Below, one piece after another: positions 43,619 to 51,724 of a stretch of 64,000 nucleotides of DNA. A model generated the notes under the pieces. It had not been told where the DNA came from. It made no database searches and saw only the letters and a list, made by a program, of their open reading frames with translations. The first letter of the stretch is position 1; the number at the start of each line of letters is the position of its first letter. Origin of the DNA: Lentzea sp. NEAU-D7 (lineage in GTDB: Bacteria; Actinomycetota; Actinomycetes; Mycobacteriales; Pseudonocardiaceae); the NCBI RefSeq assembly GCF_026242055.1, contig NZ_JAPJDL010000008.1, forward strand, positions 285,256-349,255, given 5' to 3'. The translations under genes and the position numbers were made by a program.

Positions 43619-44450
43619 CGAACTTCTCCGTCCCCAGCACGCCGAGCAGCTGCAGCTTGTCGAACGCCTCGGTGCGCGGCGGCGCGGTCAGGACCAGCAG
43701 CGCCTGCGACTGGTCCTCGGTGAACAACGCCTGGCAGTCCACCTCGATCTCGCCGAGCTGGGGGTGGATCAGCACCTTGTGGTCCTCGAACCGCTTCGCG
43801 ACCTCGTGCCGTTCCCACAGCTGCGCGAACTCCGCGCTTTCCTTCCGCAGCACGCGAACGAGCTCACCGGCCCGTGAGCGCGGACCCATCGAGGCGTAGG
43901 CGGCGCGCAGGTTCGCCACCTGCGTGCGGCCCTGCCGGTCGCGGTCGTGCTCGGGGTAGATCAGGCGCTCGCCAGGATCGGTGAACCAGCGGTAGATCCC
44001 GCTGCGGGCGTACCCGGTGAAGCGCGAGGAGTCGCCGTACAGCGCCTCGGCGAACCTGTTCTGCACCAGGACCTCGCCGAGGTTCGACAGGATCAGCGCG
44101 GGCGTGTCGTCGAGCCGGTCCAGCACCCGTTGCAGCGCGGGCGCCACGTGCGTGGCGGTGGCCCGGGGCGACGGGGCGTTGCGGCCGGCGACGCGGAACA
44201 GGTAGTCGCGTTCGTCGTCGCTCAGCCGCAGAGCGCGGGCCAGCGCGGCCAGCATCTGCTCGCTCGGCTGCGGGCCGCGCCGCTGCTCCAGGCGCGTGTA
44301 GTAGTCGGTGGACATGGCGGCCAGCGCCGCGACCTCCTCGCGCCGAAGCCCCGGTGCCCGCCTGCGCGCGCCCGCCGGCAGGCCGACGTCCTCCGGCCTG
44401 AGCTCCTCCCGGCGGCGCCGGAGGAATCCCGCGAGTTCCGCTCGATCCAT
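43611..44450 (-). CDS. XRE-type regulator with MmyB-like domain
   Basis: A 279-residue regulator: an N-terminal helix-turn-helix (LRREEVAALAAMSTDYYTRLEQRRGPQPSEQ) and a MmyB-like ligand-binding domain (PALQRVLDRLDDTPALILSNLGEVLVQN). It is divergent from a short-chain dehydrogenase, the commonest partner of this family, so it probably controls that gene. The inverted repeat GAGCCC-N8-GGGCTC at 44451-44470 lies immediately upstream and is a candidate operator. Confidence 0.88.
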   Translation of the reverse strand: MDRAELAGFLRRRREELRPEDVGLPAGARRRAPGLRREEVAALAAMSTDYYTRLEQRRGPQPSEQMLAALARALRLSDDERDYLFRVAGRNAPSPRATATHVAPALQRVLDRLDDTPALILSNLGEVLVQNRFAEALYGDSSRFTGYARSGIYRWFTDPGERLIYPEHDRDRQGRTQVANLRAAYASMGPRSRAGELVRVLRKESAEFAQLWERHEVAKRFEDHKVLIHPQLGEIEVDCQALFTEDQSQALLVLTAPPRTEAFDKLQLLGVLGTEKFVS

Positions 44451-44551
44451 GAGCCCCAGTATCCGGGCTCGCGCGTTCCGAACCAGGGACCGCCGATCCC
44501 CCGACAAGGGCTCTCTGCCGCGGCGGCGCACACCGGCAGAAGCTCGTCGCC

Positions 44552-45316
44552 ATGGACATCACCGGAAACACCGTCTTCATCCCCGGAGCCACCAGCGGCA
44601 TCGGCCTGGCGTTCGCCCTCGCGCTGCGGGAGCGCGGCAACACCGTGGTCGTGGGCGGCCGGCGCACCGAACTGCTCGACCGGATCGCCGCCGAGCACCC
44701 CGGCGTCGAGACCGTCCGGATCGACACAGCCGACGCGGCGAGCGTCCAGGCGGCGGCCAAGGACGTCATCGCCCGCTTCCCGTCGGTCAACGTGCTGATC
44801 ACCATGGCCGGCGTCATGCGCGTCGAGGACTGGCACCACCCCGAGTCGTTCCTGGAGTCCGCCGAGGGCATCGTCACGACCAACGTCCTGGGCCCGATCC
44901 GCCTGATCGCGGCGTTCGTCGAGCACTTCCAGACGCTGCCGGACGCCACGATCATGACCGTGTCGTCCGGACTCGCCTTCGCGCCGCTGAAGATCACGCC
45001 GAGCTACAACGCGTCCAAGGCGGCGATCCACATGCTCAGCGAGACCCTGCGGCTCCAGCTCGCCGACACGTCGGTGGAGGTCGTGGAGCTGGAGCCGCCG
45101 GCGGTGCGGACGGACCTGCTGCCGGGCCACGCCGACAACGACAGCGCCATGCCGCTCGACGAGTACGTCGCCGAGGTCATGAGCATCATCGAGACCCGGC
45201 CCGACGCCCGCGAGATCCAGGTCGAGCGCGTGAAGTTCCTGCGCTACGCCGAGGCGCGCGGCGACTACGACCAGGTGGTCGCCGCGCTCAACACCGAGGA
45301 CCCGCACGGGAAGTGA
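44552..45316 (+). CDS. SDR-family oxidoreductase (DltE-like)
   Basis: A 254-residue short-chain dehydrogenase with the cofactor motif GATSGIGLA (about 12-20), the VLITMAG (NNAG-equivalent) and catalytic Ser-Tyr-Lys in VSSGLAF and SYNASKAAIH. Such enzymes form a common pair with MmyB-like regulators. Substrate unknown. Confidence 0.88.
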   Translation: MDITGNTVFIPGATSGIGLAFALALRERGNTVVVGGRRTELLDRIAAEHPGVETVRIDTADAASVQAAAKDVIARFPSVNVLITMAGVMRVEDWHHPESFLESAEGIVTTNVLGPIRLIAAFVEHFQTLPDATIMTVSSGLAFAPLKITPSYNASKAAIHMLSETLRLQLADTSVEVVELEPPAVRTDLLPGHADNDSAMPLDEYVAEVMSIIETRPDAREIQVERVKFLRYAEARGDYDQVVAALNTEDPHGK

Positions 45317-45551
45317 CACCGGGGCGCTGCCGGGACAGCTGCCTCGGAAGGTCTGGCCGGCGCGGTAGAACCGGACACCTTTCGGCGCACCCGGCAGCGT
45401 CGCAGGCAACGGCCGGCCCGCACACCGTTGCGGTAGCCGCGGCCGTTCGGGGAGAGCGGGTGCTTCTCCCAGCGCACGTCGAGGCCGTATGAGCTAGCCT
45501 GAAAGGACATGATCGCCCGTTGGCGGTCCGATTCGAAAAGAAGTCGCCTGG

Positions 45552-47501
45552 ATGTCCCAGGATCTCTCGCCCATGGTCGACAACGTCCCGTGGGAGTCTC
45601 TGCGTCACAATTTTGGTTCCGCCGAGGACATTCCCGCTCTGCTCCTCGCCAGTGCCGCCGATCCCGGTGCTTTCGGCGAACTGCACAACAAGATCCACCA
45701 CCAGGGCGGCGGCGTCCTGTCCGCCGCGCCGCCCGTGCTCCCCGTTCTCCTGCGGTGGGCACGTGATCCGGGTTTCGCGCTGCGGGCCGAGGCCATCGGG
45801 TTCATCGGTGACCTCGCACGAACAGCGCGGGAGGCCAGTCCTGAGCACGTCACCGCCGCGTGGCCGGCGGCGTGGCAGGATGCGCTGCCGCACCTGCTCG
45901 CCCTGCTCGCCGACCCCGATCCCGTCGTCCGCAGAGCTGTCGCGTCGCCGTTGGCACAGGCCGCCGACCAAGCCTCACTCGTGTTGCCCGCGCTGCTCAC
46001 CCGGTGGCACGAGGAACCCGATGAGGCAGCCCGCCTGAACCACGTGCTGGCAGCGGCCCGACTGCTGCGCGACACGTCCGGTGAGTGGCCGGTGGAGGTG
46101 GTCGACTGGCTTTCCTCCCTGCACCGGAACGAGAACCGCGCACTTCGGTTCGCCGGAGCCCTGGCGGCACGGCGCTGCGGGCTCGGCGGCCGCGACCCCC
46201 GGCACGTCGACGAGATCGCGTCCTACCTCTCGACCGCTGATCTGGCTGTGTGGCATGACGTCTGGCCGCGGGGAAGACGGGTGGTCGCGCGTCTGCTGTG
46301 GTGGACGAACGACGTGCTCGACGACGATCGGGACGGCAGGACCAGACTGGCCACGACGCTGCTGGACAGTGTCGATCCGGACCGCCGTGCCAACGCGATG
46401 AACGCCGCCGCGGCCGTCATGGACCGCTGGCGCTCTCCCGTCACGACACTTCTGCCGCTCGTCGCGAAGCGACTCTCCGATCCGGACTGCCGACAGCGGC
46501 GTTCGGCGGCGTCGATCCTCGCGTCCGCCGGCCGGGCGTCCGCGCCCTGGACGGCACAGCTGCTCGCCGCCTGCGACGACGAACCCGCTGTGGCCCGGCC
46601 CGCCCTGCAGGCCCTGGTCGCAACCGGCGCTCCCGAAGCCGTCGGCCTGGTCGCGGAGCTGCTCGACGCACCCGACCAAGGGCTCTCGCACAACGTTGGA
46701 TGCGACGGTCCGTCACTGGCCGCCCTCCTCACGTCGCTGCGTCCCGCCGCCGTACAGCTGCTGCCCGGGGTCCGGCGGCGACTGACGTCGTCGAACACGC
46801 TGGCGGAGCAGCGCACCTTGCTGCTGGCGCTGGCGAAGTGGGGTCCTGACGCCCAAGACGCACTCGTCGACATCACGTCGTTCCTCGGCACGCAGGCAGA
46901 AGACTGGGCGCTGGACGCCCTCATCGCGTTGGATTCCGAGAAAGCGCGTGAGGCGGCACTGCCCGCGGTCATGGCCGCCGAGGACGTCCCGACATCCGTC
47001 CGGACGGCGGTGCGCCGGTGGAAGGTGACCGGCGAGCCCGAAGAACTCCTGCTTCGTCTCGAAGAGGACACCCACACCTTGCGACAGCACGCCGAGGTGC
47101 TGGCCCAGCTGGGCCCGGCGGCGGCCGGCCTTGCGGACCGGTTGCGCGAGCAGACAGCTCTGCGTCGCGGTTGGGAGCTGGTGAAGCTCCACTACGCGCT
47201 GTGGAGGATGACCGCCGACCCTGAGGACGGACTCTCGGCCGCGACGGCCGCGAGGTCCGCGCTCCTCGTGGACGGAGTCCATGGTCGTCAAACCATTCGC
47301 ACGATCGGGAAGCTGGTGCCGCTGGGCGCTCTCGCCGAACCGGCCGTCCCCGCGCTGCGGCCACTGCTCGCCACGGACGTGCGTCCCAGCCGCGGAATAC
47401 CCGATGATGATCTGCTGTGCGAGACGGTCCGTGAGGTCCTGGCCGCCGCCGGTAGCGTGAGCCCATGCCACAGATCACCGTCGAGTACTCCGCCGAACTG
47501 A
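45552..47501 (+). CDS. Large HEAT-repeat protein
   Basis: A 649-residue protein built of HEAT/PBS-lyase-like helical repeats over most of its length (LLALLADPDPVVRRAVAS, LLPLVAKRLSDPDCRQRRSAASIL, ALRPLLATDV). No signal peptide or transmembrane segment is seen and no catalytic motif was recognised; it is likely a cytoplasmic scaffold. The frame runs 37 bp into the following tautomerase gene; the C-terminal residues are poorly conserved-looking there. ATG 45552 follows a weak AAGAAG. Confidence 0.78.
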   Translation: MSQDLSPMVDNVPWESLRHNFGSAEDIPALLLASAADPGAFGELHNKIHHQGGGVLSAAPPVLPVLLRWARDPGFALRAEAIGFIGDLARTAREASPEHVTAAWPAAWQDALPHLLALLADPDPVVRRAVASPLAQAADQASLVLPALLTRWHEEPDEAARLNHVLAAARLLRDTSGEWPVEVVDWLSSLHRNENRALRFAGALAARRCGLGGRDPRHVDEIASYLSTADLAVWHDVWPRGRRVVARLLWWTNDVLDDDRDGRTRLATTLLDSVDPDRRANAMNAAAAVMDRWRSPVTTLLPLVAKRLSDPDCRQRRSAASILASAGRASAPWTAQLLAACDDEPAVARPALQALVATGAPEAVGLVAELLDAPDQGLSHNVGCDGPSLAALLTSLRPAAVQLLPGVRRRLTSSNTLAEQRTLLLALAKWGPDAQDALVDITSFLGTQAEDWALDALIALDSEKAREAALPAVMAAEDVPTSVRTAVRRWKVTGEPEELLLRLEEDTHTLRQHAEVLAQLGPAAAGLADRLREQTALRRGWELVKLHYALWRMTADPEDGLSAATAARSALLVDGVHGRQTIRTIGKLVPLGALAEPAVPALRPLLATDVRPSRGIPDDDLLCETVREVLAAAGSVSPCHRSPSSTPPN

Positions 47502-47821
47502 GCGAGGCGTTCGACCGCCGCGCCTTCGCCTTCGCGCTGCACCGGACCGTCGGGCCGCTGGTCAGCGCGGAGGTGGCGGCGTTCAAGACGCGGTTCCGCG
47601 AGATCGAGGAGTCCGTGATCGGTGACGGCTCGCCCGCGGCGATGATCCACATCAGGGTGGGGCTGCTGACGGGCCGGTCGGTCGAGCTCAAGCAGGAGGT
47701 CGGGCAGGTGGCCGCCGGGATCGCGCGCGATCACCTCAAGCCGGTGGAGGGGCTGCCCACCCAGGTGACGCTCGAGGTGTACGACCTGGACCGCGAGCAG
47801 TACCAGAAGTTCGTCATCTGA
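47465..47821 (+). CDS. CHMI-like tautomerase
   Basis: A 118-residue protein of the 5-carboxymethyl-2-hydroxymuconate isomerase group of the tautomerase superfamily. After removal of Met the N-terminal residue is Pro2, which is the catalytic base of this superfamily. Family segments are MPQITVEYSAEL, IHIRVGLLTGRS and LEVYDLD. It overlaps the HEAT gene by 37 bp and the convergent SDR by eight bases. No homoprotocatechuate pathway genes are near, so the substrate is uncertain. Confidence 0.78.
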   Translation: MPQITVEYSAELSEAFDRRAFAFALHRTVGPLVSAEVAAFKTRFREIEESVIGDGSPAAMIHIRVGLLTGRSVELKQEVGQVAAGIARDHLKPVEGLPTQVTLEVYDLDREQYQKFVI

Positions 47822-48758
47822 GGCCGGCCGCGGCGGCGCAGTACCGCCAGAACGCCGCCACGTCCCCCGGCTTCTCCGCCGTGGCCGGCAGCAGGTGCAC
47901 CGGACGTTCGCGGCGGTCGTGCCAGAAACGTCCGGCGCGGGGAGCAGGACTCGCCGCGGCGAGCCAGACCACCGTGTCCGCGCCCTGCTCGGCGGTGCGC
48001 AGGAACGCGCCGGTCAGCCGGTGGAACCCCGGCAGCGAACCGGCGACACCCGGTGTGTCGGCCCAGCCGGGGTGCATGCCGTGCACGGCGATGCCCTCGG
48101 CCGCGTAGCGCTCCGTCAGCAGCGGCACGAGCGCGACCTGCATGCGTTTCGTGCGGGCGTAGGCGGTCGCGCCCTTGTAGGTGCCCTCCTGGTACTCGGG
48201 GTCGTCGGCACGGAGGCGTTGGGTGTACATGCCGCCCGAGGAGACCAGCACGACCCGCGGGTCGGAGGAGGCGGCGAGCCGCGAGCGCAGCAGGTCGGTC
48301 ATCAGCAGTGGGCCCAGCACGTGCGTGGCGAACGTCAACTCGTGTCCCTCAGCGGTGACCGTGCGCTCCTGTGGCAGGACTCCGGCGTTGTGCACTAGTA
48401 CGTCCACACGGTCGATTTCCGCGGCGAACCGGCGCACGGACTCCAGGCTCGACACGTCGCAGTGCCGCACCAGGACGGTGGCGCCGGGGACAGCGGCGAC
48501 GATCTCGGCCCGGGCCGCCTCGCCCTTGCGTTCGTCGCGCACCGCCAGCACCACGTCCGCGCCGAGACGGGCCAATCCGAGTGCCGTCGCCTTGCCGATG
48601 CCCGAACCGGCTCCGGTCACGACGGCGGCCGCGCCCCGCAGCGCACCGGGTTCCAGACCGGACCAGCTCCTCTGGCGGAGCCGGTACCCCCACTTCGAGT
48701 AGCCGGGGACCACGAGCCGGTCGGCCACGGTGTCGAGCACGCTGATCAGTTCGCTCAC
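47814..48758 (-). CDS. SDR-family oxidoreductase (DHRS12-like)
   Basis: A 314-residue short-chain dehydrogenase with about 40 extra residues before the cofactor motif GAGSGIGKA, then VLVHNAG and the catalytic Tyr-Lys in AYARTKRMQ, SSGGMYTQ supplying the Ser. It follows the TetR gene by 12 bp on the same strand and is probably co-transcribed with it. The GTG start is used. Substrate unknown; lipophilic alcohols are plausible because AlkB is close. Confidence 0.87.
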   Translation of the reverse strand: MSELISVLDTVADRLVVPGYSKWGYRLRQRSWSGLEPGALRGAAAVVTGAGSGIGKATALGLARLGADVVLAVRDERKGEAARAEIVAAVPGATVLVRHCDVSSLESVRRFAAEIDRVDVLVHNAGVLPQERTVTAEGHELTFATHVLGPLLMTDLLRSRLAASSDPRVVLVSSGGMYTQRLRADDPEYQEGTYKGATAYARTKRMQVALVPLLTERYAAEGIAVHGMHPGWADTPGVAGSLPGFHRLTGAFLRTAEQGADTVVWLAAASPAPRAGRFWHDRRERPVHLLPATAEKPGDVAAFWRYCAAAAGLR

Positions 48759-48770
48759 CTCAGGTGTTCG

Positions 48771-49382
48771 TCAGCCGAAGCGCAGCGGTTTCCTCGCGGG
48801 CTCCTGCAACACACGTGACGCCAGCCACGCGAGCCCGTCCGCGGTGCGGGCGGGCGTGCCCGTCGGCTGGACGACGTGACTGAGCACCGTCCTCGTCATG
48901 AGGTCGACCAGCACCTCGACCTGCTCTCCCGACAGACCGGTCCGATAGGACTCGACGCGGGTCTCGAGCATCGCCTTCACGTCGGCTAGGAGGGTTTCGG
49001 CCTGGGTGGTCAGCAACGGCACCAGCTCGGTGTCAGCGCCGTGCGTCGCCGAGGCGATGGCACGGACCAGGAGGTTGCCGCGCGCGAGTTCCAGGACGTC
49101 GCGCACGGCGTCGTGGACGGCCTCGACGAGGTCGTCGGCGTGCCGGTCGAAGGCGGCGCCGATCGCCGCGAGGAACCGCCCGAGCTCGTGCGCGAGCATC
49201 GCGTCGGCGAGGGAGTTCTTGGAGCCGATCTCGTTGTAGACGGTCTGGCGGCTGACGCCGACCTGCTCGGCGAGCCGCGTCATGGTGACCGCGGCCCAGC
49301 CGTCGCGGGCCGTCATCTCGATCGCCGCCTCGACGATCGGCTGCCGGCGGCCCGAGGCCGCCGCTGGAGAAGTCCCGCCCAT
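48771..49382 (-). CDS. TetR-family repressor
   Basis: A 203-residue TetR regulator with the HTH VTMTRLAEQVGVSRQTVYNEIGSKNSLADAM and a C-terminal TetR_C domain. It may control the SDR downstream, itself, and possibly the AlkB gene transcribed toward it from upstream, as alkane-hydroxylase loci often carry a TetR. A dyad with CTAG at its centre lies directly before the start codon. Confidence 0.9.
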   Translation of the reverse strand: MGGTSPAAASGRRQPIVEAAIEMTARDGWAAVTMTRLAEQVGVSRQTVYNEIGSKNSLADAMLAHELGRFLAAIGAAFDRHADDLVEAVHDAVRDVLELARGNLLVRAIASATHGADTELVPLLTTQAETLLADVKAMLETRVESYRTGLSGEQVEVLVDLMTRTVLSHVVQPTGTPARTADGLAWLASRVLQEPARKPLRFG

Positions 49383-49405
49383 GGTCAGATCCTAGGCGTC
49401 TGGCC
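49383..49405. promoter_or_regulatory. Imperfect 23-bp dyad before the TetR gene
   Basis: GGTCAGA at one end and TCTGGCC at the other surround CTAGG. Most positions of the two halves are complementary. It abuts the TetR start codon and would fit an autoregulatory operator. Confidence 0.35.
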
Positions 49406-49891
49406 GGATGTCCTGCCGGGGACGGCAGGGCTCTGGGGTGTGGGATGGATTCTGGCTTGGTGGGCGCACGCGGAGAGCTTTCGTGTGGTTGGAGGCCACG
49501 CGGGGCCCTTGCGTGCGCGCAGAAGTGAGGAGGGCGGTGGCTGGAGTCGGCGGGGAGGGCGGAAGGACGGCCGACCAGCCGCACTGGGGTGGGGGTCGAC
49601 AGAGCAGACGGAGCGCGGCGACCAGCCGCAGCAGGACGGGGAGAGCGGCGGACCAGCGGGGCGGCGCGGAGGCACCGCAGAGCAGCCGCAGCGCAACGGA
49701 AGCGCGTCAAGCCACGCGACTCCGCCCCGCCCGCAGGTCCAGTCCACGCGCCGCCAGATCGTCCCAGCCGCAGCGGGCAGGAGAGTGGCCGCCCGTGGCA
49801 GCAGGCAAGACAGCAGCGGCCCACCGCAGCAGAGTCGACCCACCCGCGGCCAGCTGGAACTGGCCGCGGGGCACCACTTCCGGCCCAGCGC
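49406..49891. other. Gene-free low-complexity region
   Basis: About 490 bp of purine-biased, repetitive GC-rich sequence (many CAGCCGCAG-like runs). Frames stay open on both strands, but they are Gln/Arg/Pro rich without family features. No gene, RNA or terminator was recognised. Confidence 0.6.
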
Positions 49892-51289
49892 CTAAGCCGA
49901 GACCCGTCCCGGCGCCACGAAGTCGACCTTCTCCCGCACCCCGCAATCCGGGCAGCACCAGGTGTCCGGGATGTCCGCCCACGCGGTCCCAGCCGCGAAG
50001 CCCTCGCGCGGGTCGCCCGTCCTCTCGTCGTAGACGTAGCCGCAGCCGGGGCACATGCCGCCCGCGGTCGCGTCGCCTCGGCTGTCCGCGGCGACGGTCT
50101 CGCCGGGGTCGGTGCCGCCGTAGCGGGCGAGCACCTTCGCGCGCTTGCCCGGCTGGATGTTGGCCCGGCCGATGTCGCCGCCGAAGTGGTCGCGCACCCG
50201 CGGGTCCATCACGCGGCGCCAGAGCGGTGGTACCAGGGCCAGCAGGATCATGCCCGCGTAGCCCGTCGGCAGCACCGGTGACTCGGCGAAGTCGCGCAGC
50301 GTCTGGTAGCGCCGGGTCGGGTTGGCGTGGTGGTCGCTGTGCCGCTGCAGGTGGTAGAGCAGGACGTTCGTGGCGATGTTGTTGGAGTTCCAGCTGTGGC
50401 TGGGGTCGACCCGCTCGTACCGCCTGCGGTCCGGCGCGCCGACCTTCTGCCGCAGCATCCCGTAGTGCTCCATGTAGTTCACGACCTCCAGCAGCGAGAA
50501 GCCGATCACCGCCTGGACCAGCAGGTACGGCACGATGCCGGCGCCGAGCCACGCGATCATCGCGGCCCACAGCACCGCCGACATCAGCCACGCGTTGAGC
50601 ACGTCGTTGCCCAGGCGGTACGGGTGCCGGTCGCGGCGGGCGTAGCGCTTGCGTTCGAGCCGCCACGCCGAGGCGATCGAGCCGAGGACGGTGCGCGGCC
50701 AGAACCGGTAGAAGCTCTCCCCCACCCTGCTGCTCGCCGGGTCCTCCGGCGTCGCGACCCGCACGTGGTGGCCGCGGTTGTGCTCGATGTAGAAGTGGCC
50801 GTAGAAGCTCTGCGCCAGCGCGATCTTGGACAGCCAGCGCTCGTGGCTCTCCTTCTTGTGGCCCAGTTCGTGCGCGGTGTTGATGCCGATGCCGCCGATG
50901 CACCCGATCGACACGGCGAGGCCGATCTTGTCCACCACGGCCAGGTCACCGCGCGCGATCAGCCAGAACGCCACCACGAACCCGGCGTACTGGATCGGCA
51001 GGAACAGGAACGTGATCCAGCGGTAGTAGCGGTCGTTCTCCAGCCGCTCGATCACGTCGTCCGGCGGGTTGCTGCGGTCGAGCCCGGCGACGAGGTCGAT
51101 CGCCGGGACGACGATGAGGACCACGATCGGGCCGATCCAGAACCACACGCCCCAGCCCGTCGCCGCGTGCATCCCGATCGCCAGGAACGCCAGGGACGGC
51201 ACGACCAGTCCCAGCAGCCACAGGTACCGCTTGCCGTCCGTCCACCGCTCGGTTGAGCCGACGGGCACCGTTGCCTTCTTGTCGCTCAT
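49892..51289 (-). CDS. alkB: Alkane 1-monooxygenase fused to rubredoxin
   Basis: Membrane non-heme diiron enzyme oxidising n-alkanes at the terminal carbon, with its electron carrier in the same chain. The 465-residue product has six hydrophobic helices and the histidine boxes HELGHKK (140-146), EHNRGHH (169-175) and LQRHSDHH (315-321), plus NYMEHYG. Residues 411-455 are a rubredoxin with Cys413/Cys416 and Cys446/Cys449. GAGGAG precedes the ATG. AlkB-rubredoxin fusions are known in actinobacteria. No rubredoxin reductase is in the window. Confidence 0.95.
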   Translation of the reverse strand: MSDKKATVPVGSTERWTDGKRYLWLLGLVVPSLAFLAIGMHAATGWGVWFWIGPIVVLIVVPAIDLVAGLDRSNPPDDVIERLENDRYYRWITFLFLPIQYAGFVVAFWLIARGDLAVVDKIGLAVSIGCIGGIGINTAHELGHKKESHERWLSKIALAQSFYGHFYIEHNRGHHVRVATPEDPASSRVGESFYRFWPRTVLGSIASAWRLERKRYARRDRHPYRLGNDVLNAWLMSAVLWAAMIAWLGAGIVPYLLVQAVIGFSLLEVVNYMEHYGMLRQKVGAPDRRRYERVDPSHSWNSNNIATNVLLYHLQRHSDHHANPTRRYQTLRDFAESPVLPTGYAGMILLALVPPLWRRVMDPRVRDHFGGDIGRANIQPGKRAKVLARYGGTDPGETVAADSRGDATAGGMCPGCGYVYDERTGDPREGFAAGTAWADIPDTWCCPDCGVREKVDFVAPGRVSA

Positions 51290-51352
51290 GCCACACTCCT
51301 CAGGAGGTTGACAGAACGGTAGGGCACGTAAAGTCAGTTTGACAAGAGGGCG

Positions 51353-51724
51353 CTATTTGTAAACCGCGAGCAGGGTCGTCGCACGCCTCCGGTAGGCCAC
51401 GGCCGACACCGACACGCACACGGGCACGCCGGGGAGCACGGCGTCGAGTGCCGCGGCGATGTCGTGGACGGCCCGCTGCGGCGAACTTCCGCGCCACACC
51501 ACGACCTCCACGTGGATCTCGCCGTCCGAGGACAGCTCGACGCTGTGCACCGCCGGGTGGCACAGGGCGGTCTGCTCCACGAGCGACAACCGCTGGTCCT
51601 CGGTCATGGGCGTGCGCAACTGGACGATTCGGTGGCTGGGGCTGGACAACGAGGACTCCTCGGGCGACTCGTGCTGGGCGACAGTCAGGACCGCGGAGGT
51701 TCCCGGTTCGTCACGCCCTTTCAC
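51353..51724 (-). CDS. Small uncharacterised protein, last gene of an operon
   Basis: A 123-residue frame whose GTG overlaps the end of the GH94-like gene by 14 bp. The C-terminal part (HPAVHSVELSSDGEIHVEVVVW, AALDAVLPGVPVCVSVSAV) has the alternating hydrophobic pattern of a small alpha/beta domain reminiscent of Asp23-like proteins. This resemblance is weak. The first 40 residues are low complexity; ATG 51607 is an internal alternative. It may be real because of the coupling overlap. Confidence 0.5.
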   Translation of the reverse strand: MKGRDEPGTSAVLTVAQHESPEESSLSSPSHRIVQLRTPMTEDQRLSLVEQTALCHPAVHSVELSSDGEIHVEVVVWRGSSPQRAVHDIAAALDAVLPGVPVCVSVSAVAYRRRATTLLAVYK

